A stretch of DNA of 64,000 bases. Source: an uncultured Clostridia bacterium. Its GTDB lineage: Bacteria; Bacillota; Clostridia; Christensenellales; Pumilibacteraceae. The position numbers and the translations under genes are program-made. Below the pieces are notes generated by a model that saw nothing but the letters and a program-made list of their open reading frames with translations, had not been told where the DNA came from and ran no database searches. Positions 34,252 through 43,466 of this stretch are shown here, piece by piece. The stretch is taken from positions 1 through 64,000 of the forward strand of contig CANQAE010000002.1 of NCBI GenBank assembly GCA_947589465.1, given 5' to 3'. Each line of letters opens with the position of its first letter. Position 1 is the stretch's first letter.

Positions 34252-35322
34252 TTAAAGTTTTTGTCCGCAGTTAGAGCAAAAAGCGGCTCCTGGTGCAACG
34301 GGCTTACGGCAGTGCGGGCAAACGGCGGGTTCGTCGCTCACCTTTTTGCCGCAACCGGGGCAGAACTTTGCTCCGTGTTCGTAACTGTGTCCGCAGTTAG
34401 GACAGAAATTGGCTCCGCGAGGACCTTCGCCTTTATGTCCCGAATTTTCCCAACCGACTATCTCGACGGCACGCAAATACTTTTCGTAATTTTGCGCTTT
34501 GAGTTCTTCGAGCCACTTTTGTCTTTCGAAATCCACGTCGCCCGCGGCTTTGTTGAGTTTGATGAGTTCGTATTCTTTGCGTATCTGTTCGTCGAATGCG
34601 CGACGCTTTTCTTCTTCCTCTTTCGCCTTCATCTCATCGCGACGTCTTTCTTCCTTTTCGCGGTTGAGTTCGTGCTCGATTTTTTGAATATCTTCATCGT
34701 CGATCATAATGGCGTCGATCACGAACGAGAACAATGTAAGTCCGTAATCGCGACGGAACATCTTCTCCATTTCGGGCTTTATCAAATCGGCAATTTCCTT
34801 GCTGTTTTGCGTGATGCGATCGTATGTAAGGTTGCGCTCCTGCATTACGCGAGCGATTATCGGCTGGATCTCGCTGCACATACGACTTCGCAATCTCTCT
34901 TGAAGTTTTGCGATCGTGTATGTCTTGTCTGCGCCTATCAGTTCGAGATATGCTTTGCGCGGATCGCCGATCTGTACTTCGAACGTCCCTCTTACGCCTA
35001 TCTTGATGGGTATATCGGTCTGCGGATCGCGCATATCGAATCTGTTGGGAGTCCCCCACTTTACTTCGACTTTGCAGGTCTTGGAAACATAAATGAATTC
35101 GACCTTGTCCACGTTTTTGTCGTCTTTATTAAGAACCGGATATTTGCCGGCTTCGAGAGTATTGAGATATGCACCGTCCTTAATAAATATGGCGTTATGA
35201 GTATCGTTCACTATTACCATAGTTTTTTTACTCGGATTTAAGACTTCCTTACGAACGAACAGGTCGTTGTTTGTAAGTTCTAGATTATTAAGAGTTATGA
35301 ACTCCGGTTTTGCAAACAGCAT
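34252..35322 (-). CDS. SPFH-domain protein with two double zinc ribbons (YdjI-like)
   Basis: 356 residues. A SPFH/band-7 domain (about 25-205) is followed by a long charged coiled coil (210-285) and a C-terminal region with four CxxC pairs (C307/C310, C321/C324, C335/C338, C349/C352), enough for two zinc sites. There is no N-terminal membrane helix, so it is cytosolic or peripherally attached, like YdjI of Bacillus subtilis. There the ydjI gene lies in an operon with pspA, whose product belongs to the ESCRT-III superfamily, a striking parallel with this operon. First gene of the operon; AGGAGG precedes the ATG. Confidence 0.85.
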   Translation of the reverse strand: MLFAKPEFITLNNLELTNNDLFVRKEVLNPSKKTMVIVNDTHNAIFIKDGAYLNTLEAGKYPVLNKDDKNVDKVEFIYVSKTCKVEVKWGTPNRFDMRDPQTDIPIKIGVRGTFEVQIGDPRKAYLELIGADKTYTIAKLQERLRSRMCSEIQPIIARVMQERNLTYDRITQNSKEIADLIKPEMEKMFRRDYGLTLFSFVIDAIMIDDEDIQKIEHELNREKEERRRDEMKAKEEEEKRRAFDEQIRKEYELIKLNKAAGDVDFERQKWLEELKAQNYEKYLRAVEIVGWENSGHKGEGPRGANFCPNCGHSYEHGAKFCPGCGKKVSDEPAVCPHCRKPVAPGAAFCSNCGQKL

Positions 35323-35363
35323 TTTCTTTTATCCTCCTGACCCAAAATGAGTATATCAATATA

Positions 35364-35392
35364 ATTATATATATAATTGTAATAAATGTCAA
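35364..35392 (-). promoter_or_regulatory. Consensus promoter of the ESCRT/BrxL-like operon
   Basis: Minus strand: TTGACA (35392-35387), 17 bases, TATAAT (35369-35364), both perfect, in a very AT-rich setting. Predicted start near 35357 gives a 35-base leader with AGGAGG. Such a strong unregulated-looking promoter suggests steady expression unless a repressor binds the AT-rich flank. Confidence 0.85.
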
Positions 35393-35489
35393 TAAATTAT
35401 TACCTTTTTTTCGAAAATTATACTAAATTTAAATATTTTTGTTGCCGTTTCCACCGAAAAATTCCGCATAAACGCTTATTGACTAACCG

Positions 35490-35984
35490 TTACTTTAACG
35501 TTATTACGGTAAAGATCATAAGTCCTATTACAAACAACAAGACGACAATGCGCGAAATCACATACGGCACGATAATCTTTTTTGCGGACGCGCGCTTATA
35601 ACGCGGCTTGGAAAGCAATCCAAAAACTATGTATAAGACGGCGGCTATCGCTCCGCCGACAGTAAAATACGGTTGAACAAGAAAATACGCAAGCAAAGTA
35701 AAAGCCACCGAAACGACAAGAAAGCCGATCGCTATGAGGTACATAAGTCTTGCCTTTTTTTCGTCAAGCAATCTTTTCGTTTCGACGTCGCTGTCCGAAA
35801 TCAAATCGTCGATACCGACATGGAAAAAATTTGAAATAAGTTTCAGGCTGTCGATGGACGGAAAACCATTGCCTGTTTCCCATTTCGAAATTGCCGTGCG
35901 TGTGACATAAATTTTGTCCGCCAAATCTTCTTGTGTAAGATCATTAGCCTTTCTCAGTTGTTTAAGTTTTTCGCCGAATGTCAT
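35490..35984 (-). CDS. XRE-family regulator with membrane C-terminus
   Basis: 164 residues from the ATG at 35984, seven bases after AAGGAGG. Residues 3-65 are a Cro/CI helix-turn-helix (LTQEDLADKIYVTRTAISKW). The rest has three hydrophobic helices (about 80-100, 105-125, 140-162), making a membrane-tethered DNA-binding protein. Such XRE-membrane proteins often sense membrane state. It stands directly upstream of the ESCRT-like operon and in the same direction, so it is a candidate regulator, though the operon has its own promoter. Confidence 0.85.
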   Translation of the reverse strand: MTFGEKLKQLRKANDLTQEDLADKIYVTRTAISKWETGNGFPSIDSLKLISNFFHVGIDDLISDSDVETKRLLDEKKARLMYLIAIGFLVVSVAFTLLAYFLVQPYFTVGGAIAAVLYIVFGLLSKPRYKRASAKKIIVPYVISRIVVLLFVIGLMIFTVITLK

Positions 35985-36029
35985 TTTCGTGCCTCCTTGC
36001 GCTCGCAATCCTTGCAAGCAAGTTTTTTC

Positions 36030-36073
36030 GCTTAAAGTATATTATATCTCGCGCAAAAAGTCACGACACTCTT
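36030..36073 (-). promoter_or_regulatory. Possible promoter of the XRE gene
   Basis: Minus strand: GTGACT, 17 bases, TATACT (a TATAAT lies 5 bases before it), about 55-60 bases before the XRE ribosome site. The double -10 makes the exact start uncertain. Confidence 0.4.
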
Positions 36074-36161
36074 GTTCACATTTGCCTTTTTTGGGGCTTG
36101 ATTAATGGGTATTTTCGTTACACTAACGTTTTTTGGGGTTAAATAGGAATTTTGGAGCACG

Positions 36162-39100
36162 CTACTTGACACGGCGGACGATAATTTCCTTTTTATCTAT
36201 ACCGTCGGTCAACGCAATGGTATTGACATTGTAACTTCTGCCGCCGACATAAAAGCACCAATTTCCCTCTTTTTCGCTGTTGTCAATCTTGAAATAAACG
36301 GTTATATCGTTTCTCGTCACCGTAAAAGACGCTTCTTTCAGCGATTCGGGCATTTTCGGCGCGACGGTTATCGCATCTCCGCGAAAACTAATGCCGAAAA
36401 GATATTTTATTATAACATGGTAATACCACGCCGCCGCGCCCGTATACCAACTCCATCCCCCTTTTCCTGCGGGCAATGAATAGACGTCGCCGCTCAAAAC
36501 ATACGGTTCGACCTCGTATTTTGCGACGTCGGCGGCATTGCGGCTGTGATTAACGGGGTTTATCATATTCAAAAGCGAATAAGCATACTCGAATTCGCCG
36601 GCCTCGAAAAGGCTCATGATAAACCACACCGCGCCGTGGGTATATTGACCGCCGTTCTCCCTTACTCCCTTCGGATATTCGCCGATATATCCCACCTTTA
36701 TGTTTTGCAAAGGCGGAGTGAGTAACTTTATCAGTCCGTTTTCGGTGTCCACAAGTTTGCGTGCGGCGGATAAAAGCGCCAACTTCCCTCTTTTCTCGGT
36801 CGTACAACCAGAAATCACCGCGAAACTTTGCGTGATAAGATCTATATTACATTCGGCGCTGTCCTTACTGCCGAGCACCGTTCCGTCGTCGCAGTACGCA
36901 CGTACAAACCACTCGCCGTCCCAGGCATTTGCAATGGCGTCACTCAAAACGGTCTTTAATGAATAAAGCGGCTTCTTGTTCTTTACGTACGGCATAAATT
37001 TGTCGATCACGTAGTACAGGAACATACTGCCCCATACGGTCGTGCCTTTGCCCTCCGCTCCAACCTTATCCATGGCGTCGTTCCAATCACCGCCGCCCAT
37101 AAGCATAAGTCCGTTTTTTCCGAGTTTCGCCGAAGCCTTGATCGCTTTAAGGCAATGTTCGAGTAAAGTTCCCGTACGCACCGTTTCGGCGGGCGATCCG
37201 TAATAGTCCTTGCCGACTATCTTTACGTCTTCAAGGTACGGAACGCGCTCGTTCAAAATATTTTTGTCGCCGGTGAATTCGATATATTCTGCGGTTATAT
37301 AAGGCAGAAACAGTCTGTCGTCGGTTATCTTCGTCCGCACGCCCGTTCGCGGCGGATGCCACCAATGCTGAACGTCACCCGCCTCGAATTGATGCGCGGC
37401 ACAATCGAGAATATGCTTCCTTACAAGTCGCGGGTCTATATACAATACGGCAAGGCAATCCTGCAATTGATCGCGAAATCCTATCGCTCCACCCGCTTGA
37501 TAAAAGCCCGTCCTGCCGAAAAATCTGCTCGTCAGCACTTGATAAGGCAGCCACTTCGCAAGATAATCGAGAGCGGCGTTCCCCGTCGAAACGGACACGC
37601 ACGAAAGCGAAGAATATTTCTTTATGCAGTTTCGAATTATTAATTCGCTGTCAAACGAAACATTGCCGTCAACGCTCAAATAGAAAACAGCCCTGACATA
37701 TCCCTTGGGCGGGACAGCAAGTTTGATTTTTATCGCAGGTTTGAATTCATAACCGAAATCGCCGTTTGGAACAAAAAAATTGCCGTTTTTATCAACATAC
37801 GATTGTTTATGACAGACATAATCAACGATTTTTTTGTCTGAACCCATAAAGAAACTTGTTCCCGAAATCAAATTCTTTACAAGTAATCTGCCGTCGAATT
37901 CCGCCGACAAGTTGCGCGAAGTCTTGAACGCGAAGTCGCCGATAACAGGCGAAACGAAAAACATTACTTCCACTTCCCGCTCGAAGTCCATGGATGAAAC
38001 GAGAGTTATTTCGTAATATTTTGTATTGTTTTTTATAAACTCCCGTTCGCGCGAATAAAAACCGTTGTAGTCGCAAGCGAACTCGCTGTAACCGAATCCA
38101 TGCAAGACGCGATAATCCGCGTCGGCTTTAACCGGCAAATACGTCGGGCTCCAAGCCACACCGTTTTCGAAAAGTACGACTCCTTCCGAACAGCCGTCGC
38201 ATACTGGGTCGTTGCTCCACTCCGTCAGTTTGCACTCGCGCGAATTGCCGTAGTAGGTATATCCTCCTCCGCTTTCGGTAATAAGAGTTCCGAACTTTTC
38301 GTTTGCGATTATATTGCTCCACGGACGCGGCGGCAACTTGTTTTTGCCGACGGGCAAAACATAAGAGCCGTCCTGCAAAAATCCGCCTTTGCCGAGCGCG
38401 AACGCGTAACTTACGGGCGGCAGTTCTGCGCGAGGGTACGGCGAACCGAAAATTTTGCGTTCGGGCAACTTCTCCACCGTAATTTCGTCTATATCGGTCG
38501 CCGACCTTTTCGCGAGCGCGGCAAACGCCTCGTCCTCAAACCTATTTATAAGCATAAGCATACTCATATCGGCGATCGGCGCAAGGGTGTCGTAAAGCCT
38601 CTGGCGCAAAAAGCCGCTTTCGTCGTAAAACACAAAGGCAACTTTGCATTTCATTCCCCACAGAGCGAGATTTTTCAGCATTTTCAGTCTGCCGACAATG
38701 CGCCCTGTAACCGCATTCGATTCGATATAAACAAGCGGATATTCGCCGCCCGTAAAGTTCGGCGACGAGCCGTAAAGCAATTTGCTCATGACGCGACACA
38801 TTCTCGCATTTATGCCGAGTCCCTTGGTGACAACGGACGAACCCGACAATATTTTACGGTAAAATCCTTCCGTTTTGGTCAATTTGATCTGCTTTGCGAG
38901 TTTGTTTTCTTCGCCTACAAGGTTGTACAGTTTGAATTCGCGCCTTTCGTACGCCGACAAACGCAAATCGACTTTACCACTAACTATCGGGTCGAGCACT
39001 CTGCCGAAACTTTCGCCCTTGCTTCGACCGACAAAAACAGCCCTATTGCTTTGATACTTTGCAGGCACGTCAAAATAATGTTTGAGCACGAACGACTTTC

Positions 39101-42100
39101 GTCGTGCTGTAAGCACTTCTCCGTCGCAATAAGTCGATACAAACATTCCCGAAAAAGTTTTGTGCGCCAGATCCTCGTAAAGCGGACTGAGCGCGATCTC
39201 CATATACGACTCGATACAGAGTGTAAGGTCGGAAGTCGTAAGATTTTTGACCTCGATATTTCGCACTTCACCGTCCATAGTCGGCAGAACGGAAACGCGC
39301 TGTCTTATTTCGCATTTGCCGTCGTTATACACAAATTCCGCCGCTCCGTCGTAAAAATATGCCGAACGTTGTAAATTTATCCGCTCGCCGCCGAACGACG
39401 CGAAAAGTTTCAATCCGCCGTCGAAATTGTAAAATCTCGATACGTACTTGTCGCCGAATATCGAATAGCCGTTCCCATTGCCGTCTATAAGCACCGAATA
39501 TCTTCCGTTGCTCATAAGGCTTACCGTCGGCGGCGAAGTTTGTTCGACACATTCGGCGCATACGGGCGTCGGCGGAAGGATCTCGTATCTGTGTTTTACG
39601 GCGGCTTTCGGCATTTCGAAAGCGGTTATAAGCAGCGACGCGGCTTTCATATCGGGAGAAGCCATGAGCGACGCTATGTCGTTGCCGTAAAAATAATCGT
39701 ATATGCTCGCCAAGATCATACCCTGATGATGACACATATAAGTTTTGATCACTCCGTCGTCGTAAGCCTCGTATAAGCCGTCCTCGCCTTTCATTCCGCT
39801 CTTGTACATCTTCGAAATATTTTCGGCAACGGCCTTCGGGGCAAGCGGCAAAAACAAAAGCGACGCATACGGACTAGCGACCGCTCGTCTTCTCTCGTTA
39901 GAGAGCGCTATGTCGGGTACGCCGAACGCCTTGTATTGATAGTTACCCTCGCCGTCAACCTCGTTGTATTGCGATTCGGATACGCCCCAAAAAGGCAATT
40001 TGTGCTTTTTTGCGTATGCTATGTTCGCTTTCAAGACAGATCTTGCGGAGGTATACAGCAGTCCGCCCTTGCAATATTCAAAAAAGATATTGCTCATCAT
40101 ATATTCAAAAGCGCCGCCCGTCCAAGAATACAACGACGTGCCTTTGTATTTGACGCACTCGGCGGCGAGATTTTTGAAGCAACCGCTTTTGAGTTTGCCC
40201 GTTCCTATCCCTACGAGATAAGTAAGCATTGCCTCGCTCCCCAATAGGTCGTAATGATTGCGGTCGTAACGCTTGCCGTCGTTGTCGTAACCGATAAACA
40301 ATAGGCCTCGGCTTTCATCGAAAAACGCTCCTATATCTGTCGTCAAAACCAATTTTTCGGCTCTCGAAGCCAATTTTCCGCTTGAAGTATTTCGAAGCAA
40401 CACGAGAGCGGCAAGCAAGTTTCCGCTGTCCACAGACGACACATAGCCGTTGCATCTCCTCAGCGAGTACACATCCAGCCAATTGTACAAATTTCCGCGC
40501 CATTTGTCAGCCCGTTCGATCGAATCGAGAATTTTATTGCCGTAAAAATCGAAGTCGAGCGAAGTTATAAATTCCATTTTTCGGGCGCACACGAGCGAAG
40601 TCAACATAAACGCTATGTCGGTCGGCGAAGTCCTCGGCGCGTATCCGACGCCGCCGTCCTCCTGATAGTTGTCGAACGGCAAATAGTTATTTTCTCTTGT
40701 CAGTTGTTTTTCGAAATATAACCAAGTGTCCGCCGCTATTTTTCTCAGCGTCGCCTCCTCGTCGCCTTTGAGTTTATTCTTGTTCTTTCGCTCTCTGCCG
40801 AGCAAAAACGCAAGCAAGATCCCGAACGCGAACAGCGTCGCCATAACGACATAAGTCCATTTGAACGAAACAAATATCGCAAAAGCCGCATAGACCGCAG
40901 TCGCTATCACATTAGGCAAAAAGGAAACCTTCCCGCCCGAATGTGCGAACACTTTCCAATCGAGCAAGTTCTTCTTGACCGCAAGTCTGTATAAAGTCAC
41001 GATTATCGCTTTCGTATAATTATACGCGACGACCGGCAAACACGCCGCCGCGAGAAGTTGCCGCACAAACTCGTACCACAATTTTTTCGGTTCGGTAAAA
41101 AGCAGTCTAAGCGAGCCGAACAGTACAAACAAGTTATACGCAAACGCCACAGCGGTCAACCAAAAGGGCGCTTTTGCAAATAATGACAGACATAACAAGA
41201 GCGCCGAACTCAAAGGAATGAGTCCGAGCAAGATATTATTGAGAATATGGAGCCTTCCTATTATGGGTATGGGGTTGCGCCTATAATCCCCCTTTGCGTC
41301 CTTTATGCGCGTAAAAAGAAAGGGTAAAAGTTGATAATCTCCGCGTAGCCACCTTATGTTGCGGCATAGGTACGACGAAAAATTTTTCGGGTATGATTCG
41401 AGCGCGCTTTCGCCGCTGTTCCCGCAACCCGATATGGCACCCTCAACGAAATCATGAGATAGGACGCGATTTTCCATAAAGACGTCCCCCACTTTCTGTG
41501 TAAATTCTTTTACTCTGTAAATGCCCTTGCCCGTATAGTTGCCGCTGCCGAAAATGTCGTAATTCGCGTCCGCAATGAAGTTGCCGTAACTGTTGAGTCC
41601 TACGCTGTCGCACATATATTCCGCAAAAGGAGTTCGAAGCGAATCGGGCGACGTCTTGACATTCAGCGAAACGACAGACTTGTCCGCGTTGAAAGGATGC
41701 TCCATTATCTCGACGAGTTCGCGCGCGCAATTTATCATCGTGTCGCTGTCGAGAGTTATGACGTATTTTACCCCTGTATATCCGCTACCGAGTATAAGTT
41801 CGAAGGCGCTTTTCTCGCCTGCGAGAATAAGATTATTGAGCGCAAGCAACGCGCCTCGCTTTTTTTCCCAACCTTGAAATTTGTCCTCACCCTTTACTTT
41901 GCTTCGACGACGAATAAAAATATTGTATCGTGAGCCGAGGGTTTCCATTCTCTTTATGGCGGCGGAGGTTATCTCCTCGTCATCCGTCGCCACTCCGTTT
42001 GCCGTCGCGGGAAGGTCGATAAGCAGCGCGTACGAAAAAATTTCTTCATTATTAGCGCAACTTACGGTAAGCATCTTGTCTATCATTTCGTCGAGTTCGC

Positions 42101-43397
42101 GGACGGAATATATAAGGACGGGAAAAACTATCATGGTTTTCGCGCCTTCGCAAGAATGAAGCCTCGGCATAAATCTGCGTTTAAAGATCCGCACGTTAAA
42201 TCCCGTTACAAACATAAGCACGAGCGCAAGAGATATGGGGGTGAAAATTATCGCCGCCGCCCATTTGAACTGCGGAATATACATAAATACCGTCAAATTG
42301 TTGCTTATCGTATAGCCTATCAAAACCAAAATATATACGATGAGCGCAAACTTCCCCATCGGGCGAGGCAAAATAAAATAAGCGATATCCTTGCCCTGTT
42401 CTTTCGCCTTGTTTACAAGTTCGCCCGCATAAGAAATTTCGTTCTTTTCTTTCGCTTTTTTAGCAATACGGCGCAAGTAAACGAACTTTGTGTCCACCGT
42501 ACACTGCTTGTAAACTATATCGTCGCAACTTTCCAAAAAGCGATTGAGCGGACATATGCCGAGTACGAACGTTTCGTCGAGTTTGGGCGGGAGTTCGAAA
42601 AGCGAGTTCACGGCGCTCTCCACCGCGCCCGAATAGCGCGAACACGCCGCCAAAAAATTGTCGGCGCGTTTATATGCGCTTATTCCGTTGTCGTTGCAAA
42701 TTCGGTCGAAGCGTTTAAGCAAATTCCCGTCCGCATACTTAACGAACGCATACGCATAACTGTTGTACGAAAGTAACGAAAAATCTATTTTGTTACATTC
42801 GATATCGCTCCGCGCCCGCTCGAACTTGTCATTTATGACAGTCGAACGCGCGCAAAAAATCGCTATATATTCGAGCAAGGCAAGGTTGATGACGTCGGGT
42901 AGCATTGCCGTTTCCTCGAATTTGAGCGGCAAAACTTCGTTGAAAGCCTCCACACATTCCCTTACCGTGTTTGCGTCCACCGCTCCGCCGCAACCTTTTA
43001 CTATCAAGTCGGCGATATGGTATATGCGCGGCAGGTTATTGTAACCGGGTAGTTTATTGTAAGCCGCAGTCAACTTTTTTTGTCTTTCGGCAATTTCGGC
43101 TATCTTGTAGTAATTGTCGAAGATACGCTTTTCGAAATCGAGGCATTTCTTTTGCCCGACTTTACGGCACAAAAGTTTATACGTCTTTTTTATCGTCGTT
43201 CTTATCAAATGCGACGACAAAGACGAGTCGCTTTGCGAAGAACTCATCTTTAAGGCGATATCCACCGCCCTTGCCTTTATTTCGTCGAGCGACATTACGC
43301 CCGTAAGTTCCATATTCGGCTCGGCTACGGGCATAAATACCTTGAAAAGTATTATTATCCCGATAAGCAATAACAGAGCGCTAAAAAAATACAGCAT
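36162..43397 (-). CDS. Cyclic beta-glucan-synthase-like giant glycosyltransferase/phosphorylase
   Basis: 2,411 residues, a membrane enzyme of the NdvB/Cgs type. N-terminal helix (1-20), helical soluble part, two membrane helices (about 350-410), a GT84-like transferase with VITLDSDTMIN near 550 and RNIRWLRGDYQ near 682, then about five membrane helices (730-860). Next comes a glycoamylase-like domain (FDNYQEDGGVGYAPRTSPTD near 912) and a C-terminal GH94-like phosphorylase (GFRDQLQDCLAV near 1980, GGGDWNDAMD near 2102, NGGQYTHGAVW near 2255). Such enzymes start, elongate and cyclise a beta-1,2-glucan. The alpha-proteobacterial proteins have about 2,800 residues, so this one is compact. ATG follows AAGAGG by 5 bases. 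Stands alone. Confidence 0.88.
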   Translation of the reverse strand: MLYFFSALLLLIGIIILFKVFMPVAEPNMELTGVMSLDEIKARAVDIALKMSSSQSDSSLSSHLIRTTIKKTYKLLCRKVGQKKCLDFEKRIFDNYYKIAEIAERQKKLTAAYNKLPGYNNLPRIYHIADLIVKGCGGAVDANTVRECVEAFNEVLPLKFEETAMLPDVINLALLEYIAIFCARSTVINDKFERARSDIECNKIDFSLLSYNSYAYAFVKYADGNLLKRFDRICNDNGISAYKRADNFLAACSRYSGAVESAVNSLFELPPKLDETFVLGICPLNRFLESCDDIVYKQCTVDTKFVYLRRIAKKAKEKNEISYAGELVNKAKEQGKDIAYFILPRPMGKFALIVYILVLIGYTISNNLTVFMYIPQFKWAAAIIFTPISLALVLMFVTGFNVRIFKRRFMPRLHSCEGAKTMIVFPVLIYSVRELDEMIDKMLTVSCANNEEIFSYALLIDLPATANGVATDDEEITSAAIKRMETLGSRYNIFIRRRSKVKGEDKFQGWEKKRGALLALNNLILAGEKSAFELILGSGYTGVKYVITLDSDTMINCARELVEIMEHPFNADKSVVSLNVKTSPDSLRTPFAEYMCDSVGLNSYGNFIADANYDIFGSGNYTGKGIYRVKEFTQKVGDVFMENRVLSHDFVEGAISGCGNSGESALESYPKNFSSYLCRNIRWLRGDYQLLPFLFTRIKDAKGDYRRNPIPIIGRLHILNNILLGLIPLSSALLLCLSLFAKAPFWLTAVAFAYNLFVLFGSLRLLFTEPKKLWYEFVRQLLAAACLPVVAYNYTKAIIVTLYRLAVKKNLLDWKVFAHSGGKVSFLPNVIATAVYAAFAIFVSFKWTYVVMATLFAFGILLAFLLGRERKNKNKLKGDEEATLRKIAADTWLYFEKQLTRENNYLPFDNYQEDGGVGYAPRTSPTDIAFMLTSLVCARKMEFITSLDFDFYGNKILDSIERADKWRGNLYNWLDVYSLRRCNGYVSSVDSGNLLAALVLLRNTSSGKLASRAEKLVLTTDIGAFFDESRGLLFIGYDNDGKRYDRNHYDLLGSEAMLTYLVGIGTGKLKSGCFKNLAAECVKYKGTSLYSWTGGAFEYMMSNIFFEYCKGGLLYTSARSVLKANIAYAKKHKLPFWGVSESQYNEVDGEGNYQYKAFGVPDIALSNERRRAVASPYASLLFLPLAPKAVAENISKMYKSGMKGEDGLYEAYDDGVIKTYMCHHQGMILASIYDYFYGNDIASLMASPDMKAASLLITAFEMPKAAVKHRYEILPPTPVCAECVEQTSPPTVSLMSNGRYSVLIDGNGNGYSIFGDKYVSRFYNFDGGLKLFASFGGERINLQRSAYFYDGAAEFVYNDGKCEIRQRVSVLPTMDGEVRNIEVKNLTTSDLTLCIESYMEIALSPLYEDLAHKTFSGMFVSTYCDGEVLTARRKSFVLKHYFDVPAKYQSNRAVFVGRSKGESFGRVLDPIVSGKVDLRLSAYERREFKLYNLVGEENKLAKQIKLTKTEGFYRKILSGSSVVTKGLGINARMCRVMSKLLYGSSPNFTGGEYPLVYIESNAVTGRIVGRLKMLKNLALWGMKCKVAFVFYDESGFLRQRLYDTLAPIADMSMLMLINRFEDEAFAALAKRSATDIDEITVEKLPERKIFGSPYPRAELPPVSYAFALGKGGFLQDGSYVLPVGKNKLPPRPWSNIIANEKFGTLITESGGGYTYYGNSRECKLTEWSNDPVCDGCSEGVVLFENGVAWSPTYLPVKADADYRVLHGFGYSEFACDYNGFYSREREFIKNNTKYYEITLVSSMDFEREVEVMFFVSPVIGDFAFKTSRNLSAEFDGRLLVKNLISGTSFFMGSDKKIVDYVCHKQSYVDKNGNFFVPNGDFGYEFKPAIKIKLAVPPKGYVRAVFYLSVDGNVSFDSELIIRNCIKKYSSLSCVSVSTGNAALDYLAKWLPYQVLTSRFFGRTGFYQAGGAIGFRDQLQDCLAVLYIDPRLVRKHILDCAAHQFEAGDVQHWWHPPRTGVRTKITDDRLFLPYITAEYIEFTGDKNILNERVPYLEDVKIVGKDYYGSPAETVRTGTLLEHCLKAIKASAKLGKNGLMLMGGGDWNDAMDKVGAEGKGTTVWGSMFLYYVIDKFMPYVKNKKPLYSLKTVLSDAIANAWDGEWFVRAYCDDGTVLGSKDSAECNIDLITQSFAVISGCTTEKRGKLALLSAARKLVDTENGLIKLLTPPLQNIKVGYIGEYPKGVRENGGQYTHGAVWFIMSLFEAGEFEYAYSLLNMINPVNHSRNAADVAKYEVEPYVLSGDVYSLPAGKGGWSWYTGAAAWYYHVIIKYLFGISFRGDAITVAPKMPESLKEASFTVTRNDITVYFKIDNSEKEGNWCFYVGGRSYNVNTIALTDGIDKKEIIVRRVK

Positions 43398-43466
43398 CTG
43401 AACCTCTTGAACAAAACGATTATGTCCAAAATACGCTTTTTTATGCGCTTTGATGCTGTGGTATGT

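Noticed and set aside
38100-39374. 424-residue plus-strand frame opposite the giant glucan synthase gene
   Set aside because: Shadow frame inside a continuous 2,411-codon gene.
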